A DNA stretch of 64,000 nt, taken from Physella acuta. Taxonomy: Eukaryota; Mollusca; Gastropoda; Physidae. The translations under genes were made by a program, and so were the position numbers. Location of the stretch: positions 248,001 through 312,000 of the forward strand of contig NW_026732508.1 of assembly GCF_028476545.1 (NCBI RefSeq). The letters are read 5' to 3'. The notes under the pieces were generated by a model, which did not search any database, was not told the origin of the DNA, and saw only the letters and a program-made list of their open reading frames with translations. Of this stretch, positions 46,869 to 59,400 are shown piece after piece. How positions within the stretch are numbered: position 1 is the first letter of the stretch; each line of letters opens with the position of its first letter.

Positions 46869-47625
46869 ACCTAGAATTTTTGCTAATTTTTGTTGCTAAA
46901 GGTGTATAGCTCCTATTTCACATTTTAACAAAGTTCAAGACTTTATGTGATTAGGCGCTTGTCATATAACACTTAAAGTTAAATTTTAACAATGAGATAA
47001 AATATACCACTGACAAATTAAGGCTGTTTTGAAAGCTTAACAAAACTTAAAATTTTTTATTTTCTTTAAATAAAAGGTTATAGTTTTTTTTTCTATTTTA
47101 AATTAGGGGTTATGGTATTTTTTTCTTCTATAAATACTAGGTTATATTATTTTTTTTCTTTTAAAATTAGAGGATATAACTTTTTTATTCTTTAAATATG
47201 AGGTTCTAGTTTTCTTCTATAAATAACAGGTTAGATTTTAAATAGTAACATAGCTGTGTGGAAATTTTAATCATAAGCTATTAGGACTTGAACAAAGAAC
47301 TCTTTGTTAACTCAGGCAGCAGTTACCACAAGATATGTTGCGTTCAAGCCTAACATAGGCCTTCTTTTATTAAAATAATTGTAGGCCTGTTTCAAGTTGG
47401 CAAAGTAAAAAGTTGGAAGAGAATAAAACTGAATACACTATCCCTTGATATGCAGATTACACAGACATTGAACTCTTCTTCATCTGTATTTTGGATAATT
47501 TTGTGTATTTAATTAATTTTTTTCATTTGAACCAAATGCTGTACAAATTACATAAGTTATTATTTTCAACCTCTTCCTCAAACCAAAAATTAAATGGATA
47601 AAAATAATTTAGCAAACATCTTATA
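46197..47625. other. 3' flank of the TspO-like gene, no second gene
   Basis: It contains the likely 3'UTR, a poly(A) tract at 46844-46869, several AGGTTATA...TTTTTT phrases (47080-47230) that look like diverged short repeats, and a weak plus-strand SINE-1 piece at about 47425-47500. Confidence 0.45.
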
Positions 47626-47629
47626 GCCT

Positions 47630-48655
47630 GCCCAAACTACCAAACATTAATGTACAGCTTGCTACAGCTACCAAAAATTAACATACAGCCTGCCAAACTA
47701 CCAAACATAAACATACAGCCTGCCACAACTACCAAACATTAACATACAGCTTGCCACAACTACCAAACATTATCCTATAGCCTGCCACAACTACCAAACA
47801 TTATCCTATAGCCTGCCACAACTACCAAACATTAACATACAGCCTGCCACAACTACCAAAAATTAACATACAGCCTGCCACAACTACCAAACATAAACAT
47901 ACAGCCTGCCACAACTACCAAACATTAACATACAGCCTGCCAAACTACCAAACATAAACATACAGCCTGCCACAACTACCAAACATTAACATACAGCCTG
48001 CCAAACTACCAAACATTAACATGCAGCCTGCCACAACTACCAAACATTAACATACAGCCTGCCCCAACTACCAAACATTAACATACAGCCTGCCACAACT
48101 ACCAAACATTAACATACAGCCTGCCACAACTACCAAACATTAACATACAGCCTGCCACAACTACCAAACATTAACATACAGCCTGCCCCAACTACCAAAC
48201 ATTAACATACAGCCTGCCACAACTACCAAACATTAACATACAGCTTGCCACAACTACCAAACATTAACATACAGCCTGCCACAACTACCAAACATTAACA
48301 TACAGCCTGCCACAACTACCAAACATTAACATACAGCCTGCCACAACTACCAAACATTAACATACAGCCTGCCACAACTACCAAACATTAACATACAGCC
48401 TGCCACAACTACCAAACATTAACATACAGCTTGCCACAACTACCAAACATTAACATACAGCCTGCCACAACTACCAAACATTAACATACAGCCTGCCACA
48501 ACTACCAAACATTAACATACAGCCTGCCACAACTACCAAACATTAACATACAGCCTGCCACAACTACCAAACATTAACATACAGCCTGCCACAACTACCA
48601 AACATTAACATACAGCCTGCCACAACTACCAAACATTAACATACAGCTTGCCACC
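47630..48655 (+). repeat. 31-bp minisatellite (about 33 units)
   Basis: The unit is CAGCCTGCCACAACTACCAA then ACATTAACATA, 31 bp. The centre of the array is almost invariant and the left end more diverged, with 29-30-bp units and TATCC variants. A few units share the CAGCTTGCC variant. There are no unique spacers, so it is not a CRISPR-like array. Confidence 0.97.
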
Positions 48656-48817
48656 TGAATTCCACCTGCTTCAATCAACAGCTTCTTCACTAATGAAACT
48701 AGTTTGGGGATTAATAAAACAATGTCTTAGAGGATTTCAATCTATTAACCAGGTGTCTAAAGATGGCCAGGAGAGTTTAAATTTGATCTGCAGTACAGAA
48801 ATATAAGTAAACGTGCC

Positions 48818-48915
48818 CTTTAGACCTAACAATCCATTTGACAGATGAAGTAGACTCCATTTGTTTCTTGTCCTTGGCATATGAAGGTATGACTTGGTCA
48901 GAATTTTGTCCTGCG
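48818..48915 (-). repeat. SINE-1 3' fragment, minus
   Basis: CCTTTAGACCTAACAATCCA through GATGAAGTAGACTCCATTTG and GGCATATGAAGGTATGACTT matches the minus strand of the SINE-1 3' body. The head is absent. Confidence 0.55.
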
Positions 48916-50453
48916 AGCCTTTTTCCCCTCATGAGCAGAAACACATGGTTTATATAAATTACATTCTTCTTTACAAACTGTCCATTGTAATCAAATTACA
49001 AATTAAACAAAAAAATAAATCACAGACTTCAATGTTGTTTACCAGATGTTCAACATGTTTTCATGACCTTTGACACACAATGGCCTTTGACTACATTGTT
49101 ACATTTCTGCCTAAGCTTTAGCTGACCTTTAGGTAAAACAACCAGAGTTACATACCCTTTTATAAAAGATCTGGCAATATCTAAAACAGTCTGGGTTGTG
49201 TTGACCTACTTACATAACCAAGTTATATTTAGAAGTATACAACCAGTGTTGCATAACATGAAATTATAATGGCTTTATTGTAGGCAGCAAACAAGAAAAA
49301 CAGGATTTGAATCATTGTGGGAGAAAAACATTTAAATTATAACAATCAGTATTATGAGATTTCATGGGCCAAAAAAAAGATTGTAAAAACATTCGGTCTA
49401 CAATTACCTCGAAGTCATGTGCCGAAGACTATAAAGAAATGGATTGTTAAATCTTTGGCTTTGCGTAGTGTTCACAATGAATTTAAAATGTTGATACAAA
49501 ATTATTTTTTTTACAAGGCGCCAAGCAGAAGATTGAAAGAAGTTTGTTCGCAATCTTGAAATTAAATGGAAGTTACAAAAGAAGTATTTATTTTTTGTGT
49601 ATACAGGCCTTGTAATCAATGAAAAGTTGATACAATTTTATTCTTTATTTAATGTGTATGATGAGTAAATGATGTGGCGCTATCCAGAGCATGGGGTTAA
49701 TAGTTAAAATAGTCTGATATACTTTCCTCAGTTAGTAACATTTCTCTCTAAGAGAATATCTTTTAAAAAATAATGAGTAGTTCAAAACCACAACAAATTT
49801 TTTTGTATCTCCCTTGGAAATTTATGAGAAACAGTGGGATAGACTGGTTAGTGAAATAATGCTGACCTAAATGACACTCAAATATATAGGATCTTCCTAT
49901 GTCCTGGTAAAAAAAAAAAAAATCTACAAGATTGATCATCATTTTTTAAAAGTCTTTACATAAACCCTAATTTATTTTCATTGTCGAATCTTAAATGAGT
50001 TAAGCCAACAATACAAGTTTTCTAACTTAAATGTTTGTGTTGTGAAAATCAAACTTGAACCAAACACAGTTAACATATATCACATTTTTATTATTTTCAA
50101 TCTATTTATACTGGGATAAAAACAAAATAAATATTCATGACAGCATAAATCATACTTAGATAAAAACATTTCTTGACAGAGTTTATTGGATAGTCAACTG
50201 GTAAAAATGTTTCAAGATTTGTACATCAGATCTTCACGTCAGTGTAATAAAATCACAAAATCACATTTTTAAAAAACTGAATTGTAAAATTGGACAACAT
50301 TTGTCTAGGTAAAATGAAAAAACTCCAGACAATATGAACCTTATTGTGATACTTGTCTCAGGACGGAACAATTTATTTTGAACAGCTTTAGAAGTACAAA
50401 GTAATGGATAATGAAATGGTGACTCTTCAACAGTTGTGTGCTCTCCATACTAC
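48916..50453. other. Intergenic and probable TTC21B 3'UTR
   Basis: A plus frame of 80 codons at 49317-49559 has no recognised domain. The TTC21B 3'UTR must lie next to 50453. TTTATT at about 50087-50092 is a minus-strand poly(A) signal candidate. Nothing else was recognised. Confidence 0.4.
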
Positions 50454-53400
50454 TCAAACTCTGATGCTCTGCCTTGCCTTTTCCAGGATATCTTTACGAA
50501 TTTTTGGATAATTTGGGTGCGTATTGAGAACCTGGAAATAATCATTTTAAAATTACCACACACTAGCAATGTAAGAAATAAAACATTGAAACAAAACTAA
50601 TAGCAAAAAAAAAGCACAAACAAATTTTATAAGTGTTGGGTGGGTGCAAAAGTTAAGTGATTTACAGCTAATTACAGATCCATACACAGAATAAAATATT
50701 GATCAAGATTTGAAACGTTCAGTTAATAGATTGATCAATCGTATACTGAAAAAGATGGCAGTTATGTGAGTTACAGCTACATTACAGATCAACACACAGT
50801 ATTAACTACTTATCAAGATTTGAAACTTTCAGTTAATAAATTAATCAATCATACAATGAAAAAGATGTCAGAAGTAAAAACAAAGTTTAAGTAGGTAAAT
50901 AGTTTATGATTTTAACTTTTGTGCCATATAATATACAAATGGATTGATATGTACCTATCAAATAATTTAAGTTTTTAAAAATATAGCCACCAAAAACAGA
51001 TGTAATATTTGTAGAAAGAACGTGAAAATAATCACTTTATATTTTTCAATTTACAAGATATAACTTCCTAAAAAGACATAAAAAAAACATGAAAATTTTA
51101 CTTTTTCATTGCAATATTATTTGGGTAAAGCAATTAACTGTTGGCTATTTGTTGGAGTGCAGGTAAGACTTGTACAACATACTTTTCTTTAGTATCAGTA
51201 TCCTTAACATCCATTAAAAAACACAAACATGAGACTGTTTTGCTCAGTCAATGTTTTTGCAGGAGCCAATTTAAAATAGCATTTGATGAGCAGATGAGAA
51301 CAACACTAAACAAGTAAATTAAAAACTTGGACTTACATGTTGGCAAATGTCTATTGCATCAACAAACCTTCGGGCTTTCATATAATTGAATGCAAGTTTG
51401 TAGCCTAAAAGTTGGTGAGAAAATATATTAATTATAAACATATTCATCTCTACAATATTTCACAGGATTAAAAAAAATCCACTTATATGAATGGCTAGGT
51501 TAGTCTAACCATAACTACAGTTTAATGAAGGGAAACAACCAAAGAAATACAGGACACAAAACAAGCCAAAAAGAGTTATGGAGAAAGGCAACAAAAAAGA
51601 TTTTTAAACATTTTTATTACTTCTTATTACTATCATCTGATTAGCTTTGCTGCTTATGACGATATAATGTGTGCATAAAATAAAACAAATATCTATTGCA
51701 AACTTACCAATGACAGGATTATTTTTGTTGCCATACTTCCAAGCATTTTCATAACTATTGGCTGCATCTTTGTAGGACTGTTCTTTTTCAAAGATGAAAC
51801 CACTGTACTCATAAGCTTTACAGCATGACTGAAAGCAAAGTCAAAAATACTTTTAAAGAAAAAGATAACACATAACCATAAGCTTACAGAAGAAATATAT
51901 AATGGAAAATTTGTTTGTTAATGTGATTCAATTTTTAAAATTTAGATAAAGACTTCTGAAAATACAATATTCTAATCTGTTGTAAAACATTTCCAAATTT
52001 ATCAGGTAATTCTTAAACAAAATTTGATTTTTAAAATGCTAAAAGGATAATCTATGAGAAAAGTCATGCATGAAGATAACCTAATGTAGGATTGCCATTT
52101 CTATTTACTAGCACAGTTAGGCATAAGGTATCACTGAATCACTGCACCTTATTGAACTGTAGACATCTTTTCAGCAGTTCTCCAGCCATGTCATACTTGC
52201 CAGATTGCACATAAATATCAGCAAGCAACAGCCAGCTCTTCTCCAAGTCTTCAGCATCCTGCATACAGTAAATTAAATTTTATTTAATCATTTCAAATTA
52301 CAACACACAAAAATCACATTTTTTCCAACAACTGTTGTATGAATTCACAACACAGTATTACAGAAAGAATGAAAAATTAGGTTTTTAAAATTAATTTTAT
52401 TTTTAAAACTATCAAACCTGAATGGTCCATGGACTTTTGGCAACTCTTTTCAACTGGTTCCTGGCACGAGGGACTTGTTTTAACACCATGTAGGCTGTTG
52501 CCATTCCATATAAAGCACCAACATGTTCTCTCTACCAAGAGGAAAAGAAAACAAACATGTAACTCATTAAGCTTAAGAAACTGAAGAAGAATAAGATAGT
52601 TACTTATAATTTTTCTCTTCCAACTGATCATGTTAATTTTATTATAATGTTTAGTTAAAGTTTTACATTATTTTTAATGACTAAAAAACACAGCAATGTG
52701 AGAACACTATGCATGAAACATTCAAGGTTCTTGTTAAGGGCAAAAGTTAGTTTACATTTAACTCTCTATTGAGAAAGAACCATTGTTTCCACAGTGATTA
52801 GTGGGTGCTATTGGTCTTACTTATAAAAGAAAAATAACTTATAGTTAGCATTAAAAAAAAACTTTTAAGATAAAATTATCATTCTATGTAACTAAAATAT
52901 CAAAAGTACCTTCTTAGATGCTGCTTCAGCCTGTCCTTCAGCACCACCCTGTATACAAGCAATAACGGATTTCAGCAAGTGATTGTTTACAAACACAACT
53001 TGTTTAAATATCAATATTATTAGCTAATGTTGTTAGCCATTTTCTCAGATATTAAAACTTTATATTTTAGATAAAATGTATTGTCTATGTCCTATATAGC
53101 ATCTGTCATGTGTGACAGTTATAATCTTAATTAATTATGTAGGAAAAAAAATGATGAGTGAACGTACCTCTGCAGAACATATTTCCATGAAACTGCTGAG
53201 TGCTTTTTCAACATTGGTCTTTTGTTTTGTTGCAATGAGAGCCATGTTTTCTAAAATTGTAACCCTCAGATCTCCAGGCTTTGGCTTCACTTCCTGTCAA
53301 AAGGAACAAATAATTTTAAATTAAAAAAAAAAAGAGAATCAGTTTTGTAGAAACAAACAAAATTTACCTGAAACTGAAATAGCTTTTTTTTTTTTTTAAA

Positions 53401-56400
53401 TTTCTTCAAACAAAAGAGTAAAATTCTAGCCAATGTTGGGCATGCCAACCACCCTATTAACAACGCTTTCCTAGTTGTCAAATAAAGACTAATGTAAAAA
53501 AAAAAAAACCCCCACAAGTTGCTATAAATTAGTTGTCAACAAGTTCTCCCATTGGCCTCACCTTCAGCAGCTTCTCTGCTGTCCTGACTGCCAACATCTC
53601 TGTGTCTGTCTTGTCTTTGTCCATGTTAGACCTATCACAAAAAGTATACTCATAAACTTTTCAGAAACAATAAACATACTAAGTTCATTGATGATCAAAT
53701 TTCAGAAATAAAAGGTACCAGCATAAAATTAACTAAAACAATTATATTGGTCCTAAGGTGTGTGAATTTTTAAAATAAAGAGTATTTGCCTTGAATGAAT
53801 TTAAATAACATCATAATGAAAAATAAATTTAAAAGCAAGTTTAATTGTTTTCCTATAAAAATCTATAACTTAAATAAAAAAATGTCCTTACGATCCACTT
53901 TCCCCATCCACTGAATCAAAGACTTCTCCACCAACAGTCTCATTGTCAGGGTTCAGGCAGATCTCTATCATGTTGTAGATGGCGTTGTTCCCCCAGTCTG
54001 AATCTTTACGAGCCTTGTTAAAATGTTTCAGCGCTTCTGTTGTATTCCCTGAATACCTGAGCAGGTAAAATGTACAAAACATGTTACAGTATATATTCAT
54101 AAAAAAATAAGTATAATATTCCTATAACACTTCATTTTGCTTGGCTATGTTAATTCTCAACATTAATTGAAAAGAACTGTTTCTTATTTCTATATAAAAT
54201 GAAACAAAGTATTTTTAATCCTTTTGAAGTTATTTACACAAAAAAAACTTTACATATTTGAAAAAAATTGAATTTTTAAGATAAAAAAAAGGATATAGTA
54301 AAAATTATAAGCAGTATAGAATTATATTTTTAATATAAATATTTATTTCCATCCCATAATTTGTACACATTTTGAGTTAGTTTTAGGTACAGGTTTCCTT
54401 ACCATTCATACAACCCTTTACAGTAAGAGAATCCAGCTTCAAATGGAGCTCTAGAGGAAGCTGTCTGTGCCTGTTCAAGAAATTTTGGCACCTCGTCAAG
54501 TTTACCTGCTCGTCTCATTAAGTCAACCAATCTTGCCAGGGCCTCGTAGTTATCTTAAAAATAACAACAAACCGAATGGTTATCACATTCTGATTCAGTG
54601 ACATCACAAGATTTGGTATCATTTGGCGCAGAAACTCAAGATGTCAACACACCGCCCCCCCCCCCCCCCCACTCCATTATCGCTTCAATTATTACGCATT
54701 TTGTTTTGGTGTCAGTCTTCCATCAACTCCTATTTTATAAAATTAACAGGATAAAACTTTGTTAGGTCATTAAATTGTGCCTTATTTAAAGTTGATGTCA
54801 CCCCATAAATGGTGTCACGTGGAACAGACTGCATATCTTGTACTGATTTATCTATTTTATTTTTCAACAGTTGGTTAGTTATGTAGTCTCAAAATTATTA
54901 CAGTACATGTCTAAACTCTGAGCGATTTCTAATTTTTATTTTTGAAGAGTTGAAAATAACACTTTATTGACCTCTCTTCCCTTAACTAACTAATGGTATA
55001 TTACAGCACCAACTTGAATTTAATAAACATGTAAATATAAAATAAATTATTTTTAGAAATTTCTTCTGATTGTATGATTAACATCACTTACTACAACCAA
55101 CTAATTTACATAGGATGTGTTATAGTTTTTAACAAACCTGGTTTTGAATTTAACAACTGCTGAAAGTGGTACATGGCTGAGTCATACTCATTTCTGCGAA
55201 ACATCAAATCAGCCAACATCTGTTGGGTGGAGAAAATGTTATCATTAGTACTGTTACTGTAGTTATTTAAACATTATCATTAGTACTGTTACTGTAGTTA
55301 TTTAAACATTATCATTAGTACTGTTACTATAGTTATTTAAACATTATCATTAGTACTGTTAATGAAGTCAAATAAACTTTATCATTAGTACTGTTAATGA
55401 AGTCAAATAAACTTTATCATTAGTACTGTTACTACAGTAAATTAAACATTAACAGTAGTACCATTTGTGTATATTTTTTCATTAGTACTACTTTTGCAGC
55501 AAAATAAATTTTATCATTAGTAATGTTACTGAAGCAAAATAAATTTTATTAGTACTGCTATTGAAAGGAATTCTTATGTGTTCTCCAAATGCATTAAAAA
55601 ACTCTGCATAATCTGGGAAACAGACTAATTCAATGATTGAACAAGGAGTTTACTTGGGTTTATGAAAATCAACTGAATAATTTTACAAATACAAAAATTT
55701 AATACTGAGGTTCTGCTAGAGAAATCTAGATTACTTATTTAAAATCAAGACAATATTGCAGTTAGGATAGGACTAAACTTTGGTTAAAATAACTTCACAG
55801 AGCCTCAATAAAAAAAAGTCTTACAATGGTGGCGCTGTCATTCTCACTGTCATTCTTCAGCAGTGTCATCAGCTGGTGCTGGCATGAGTCAAGGTCCTCT
55901 GTCATCAGGTACAGCCCAGCCAGGTCCAAACTCCTCTAGTAAAAGTCAACACAAAATGTTGTCAACAAATACAGAATTTAAAAAAGAATCCATAGTTACT
56001 AATATTGAAGTTGGAGTGTAGGCTTCCAGTGTAAGTTAATGATAATTGGGGATAAAAATTTTAATTGAACTTTTGAGTGAAAAGAGATTTAATTGAGTCT
56101 CACTCCAACTGGCTGCATTACAAAAAAAAAAAAATTTCTTTTTAAAAGATTTTAAAAAAATTATCAGTTGGCCTATTAGGCAAAAAAAAAAAAAAAACCC
56201 AACCTCCCAAAAAACCCAACAAATCTAGTGTTTCCATAACTGTCACTATATTTAAGTCACCATGTTTAATAAAGTTTTGTCGCTCAAGTTTTGATCTAGC
56301 TGGCAATCTAATAATTACACAAATAATGGGGGGTGGGGGGGGGGGGGGGGGGGGGGAGAGAAAAGAAAGGCTTGAAATGTCCAGAGATAGATTCAAAATG

Positions 56401-59400
56401 ACAAGAAGATGTTAGTAAAATTGCTTTTAGAAGCTGTTGAAGAGAAAACCCAGTCAAAGATGTAATGGTAAGATTAGATCCACATTTTCCTACATCACTT
56501 TTCCTGTAATTTATTAATCACACTTTTCTGTCACAGGCAAGCTCACAGCTATGCTAGGATTAAACAAGGCACTCTTTACTGTGACAAATAAGTCTCACTT
56601 TAATAAATGGCTGACTTTTTTACATGAACAGGTCTCACTATATTATTTACTGAGATAGACAGGACTCACTTTAGTGTGACAGATAAGTCTCACTTTAATA
56701 AATGGCCGACTTTTTTATATGAGCAGGTCTCACTACATAGTCCAGTCTCACTTGACTGTGACTGACAGGTCTCAATAAGTGAAGTCTTACCTTGCTGTCA
56801 TTCTCGCTGTACACAAGGGCATCCTTGTAAAACTTGATGGCTGTGTCCGTGTCTCGCTGGTTGGATGCTTGCTCAGCTAGCAGACTTGAGATGCTGGAGC
56901 CAGACAAAACTATTTTTTAACTGCTGAGATCACTTCATACAAGAGCAGACTGATTTAGATCTAATTTTAATTTTCAAAACCATAACATAAAATTTATTTA
57001 ATGTCTAAAATATCTTTAATTTGATTTAAAATATATTTTTTTTAAAAAGGAATTCATTTCCTACCTTGCAGCAAGTTCTTTTTGTTCATGAATAGCATCA
57101 GGCTGCTCAATCTGGACACGTTTCAGAACTCTTTAGATTAAGAAAACCAATTATCAGCAATTTTAAAATCAGAATTTTAATTTAAGGAAACAAAACCACT
57201 AAATAAATACATTGTTAGTAGGTTAGCACAAACTGCTTTAAAAATCTGAATAAAATAGTTCAATACAAATTCCTCACTTGGCTTGCATATCTCTAGCCTT
57301 CTGTAACGTGCTCTGGGCCTCTTCTAGTCTGTCCACTTGGTTGTAGACTTTTGCCAGAAGCATCAAGTAACGTGTGTGTTCCATCAAAGTTTCAAGATCT
57401 ACATGAAGGTGTTATATCATTTTACAGCTGAATCAGTTTTTAACTTCTTTTTCTTCTTCATTCTTTATTTTTAATGTTGGAAGGGATCCCCCTCCAGCAC
57501 AATTAAGTATAAATGTCTACTGGTTATGCACTATTTAGGCCATTGACTCCAATTTCAGCCTGCTTTTCTTTTTGGATTTGCTTCCATAGCCTTTGTCCAA
57601 TCAAGAACAAACTACAAGGTAGCAGTTGTTTGATTTTGGAGTTGTCTCTCCTAGAAGAGTGGCTGTCCCCAGCTAACGAGCCTCATCTGCCCGAGGGTTC
57701 GAACTCGATACTTTTCGGTTTAGCAACAATGAGCTTTACCGACTCAACCACATCGACCCCTCAGTTTTTAACAAATTTTTATTTTTTTCTTAGAACTTTT
57801 AGCTGGAATTCCATTAAGAAAACTGTAGTTATGACAAATAAAAACAACTATACTTATTTAAACCATCAACATGTACAGCAATTATCACTTAGAACAAGAC
57901 ATATCTTGACCATCACTACACAAAACAAGACATATCTTGATTATCCTTTCATACAACCTTGACCATCATACAACCAGACATACCTTGACCGTCATGCTCT
58001 AATGCTTGGCGCAAAACCTTCTCCGCTTTATCAAATTGTCGCAGTTTCAGAAGTAACTCTGCCAAATCATATCTAAAACAAATTACAGCTGTCAATTTTT
58101 TAAACAAATCTATTGCAAAATTGCAATCCATAACAATAAACTAAGTACTAAACAATTTCTCTCTATCGAAAACCTACCTCAATGTTGCCTGACCACCAGC
58201 TTTAAGAGAAACTTCATAATAGTTGATTGCCTGTCAAAACATGCAAATGCATTCTGTTATTGTACTAAAAATATACATAAATATTGAATTGACAACATTC
58301 AAATTAATTAAATTGATCCATAACCATTGGATTAACAACATCCATAAAAATTAGATTAAAATTATTTTAATAATAGTTTATTGTATTTTTTTAATCTCAT
58401 CAACTATTTTGCTTTAACAATAAATTTTAAATTAACAATAAATTGTTTAGTGCACAAACCTTTCCATAATTGTGTGTCTTGACCAACGCTTGACCAATCT
58501 TCTTGGCCAGAGCTGCATCCTTGGGATTACTTTTCAGTGCGGATTCATACACCTCTATAGCTTTTTCAGGCTAGATGATCAAAGATTGTAAACAATAACT
58601 TACTACATTTTAAAACCTCTTTACTGTAGCAAACAAGAATAAGACAAATTGCTAAACACAGTACAGCACACATATTTTTTTGATGAGTTTTATAAATTAC
58701 ACTGATTTAAAAAAATACCAACCTCTTGAATGCTCATGTAAGCATCCCCAAGTAATAGACATGTGTGTGTACTTGGGTGCTTATCCACTAGCTCTCTGTA
58801 AATAGTTATACAATTAAATATTCAATAAGAAATTCTTTTTTTTTTAACCGATTAAATCCCAATTAAAAACATTAAACATAACCAAACTAAAAACTAAATC
58901 TAAAAACAATTAAAACACATTCTGTTAATACATAGAATTATGTAAAAATAAGCTCATCACGTTAATTACTTAACTTGATATTTAACTTGACACTATCATG
59001 TAAATGCAGTTTTATATTTCTAAGAATTAATTGACAAAATCTAGCATTATTTAAATAAAATTCTCATTAAACAATGCATGTCATAAAACTTTTATGTATA
59101 GCTGGGAAAGATAATAAAAAAAAAAAACAATATTTTGCTGCTGTGTTAAAAAAGGTTAAAAAAAAATATTTTAAAAAGAAAATTTTTAAAAATTGACCTG
59201 TAACAACTAGCATAAAGTCGCTTATCCTTCCTGTGGTTGAGGTAAATGTCAGCCATTTTCTCCCTAGCCTCCACAAAGTACGGCTGTTCTGGCGTGATGT
59301 TCCTCAACATTCCGAGGGCCATCTCCACATCACCCCTGGCCAGGGAGAGGTCAGAGTTGGCGATCAGAATACGAACTTCCTCAGGGGTTCCTTGAAATTC

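Noticed and set aside
47630-48655. CRISPR-like array
   Set aside because: The 31-bp units are contiguous with no unique spacers, and the context is eukaryotic.
49317-49559. 80-codon plus-strand frame ending KEVCSQS
   Set aside because: Composition is not simple-sequence, but no family was recognised, and there is no splice or promoter support between two other genes. Transcript data would be needed.
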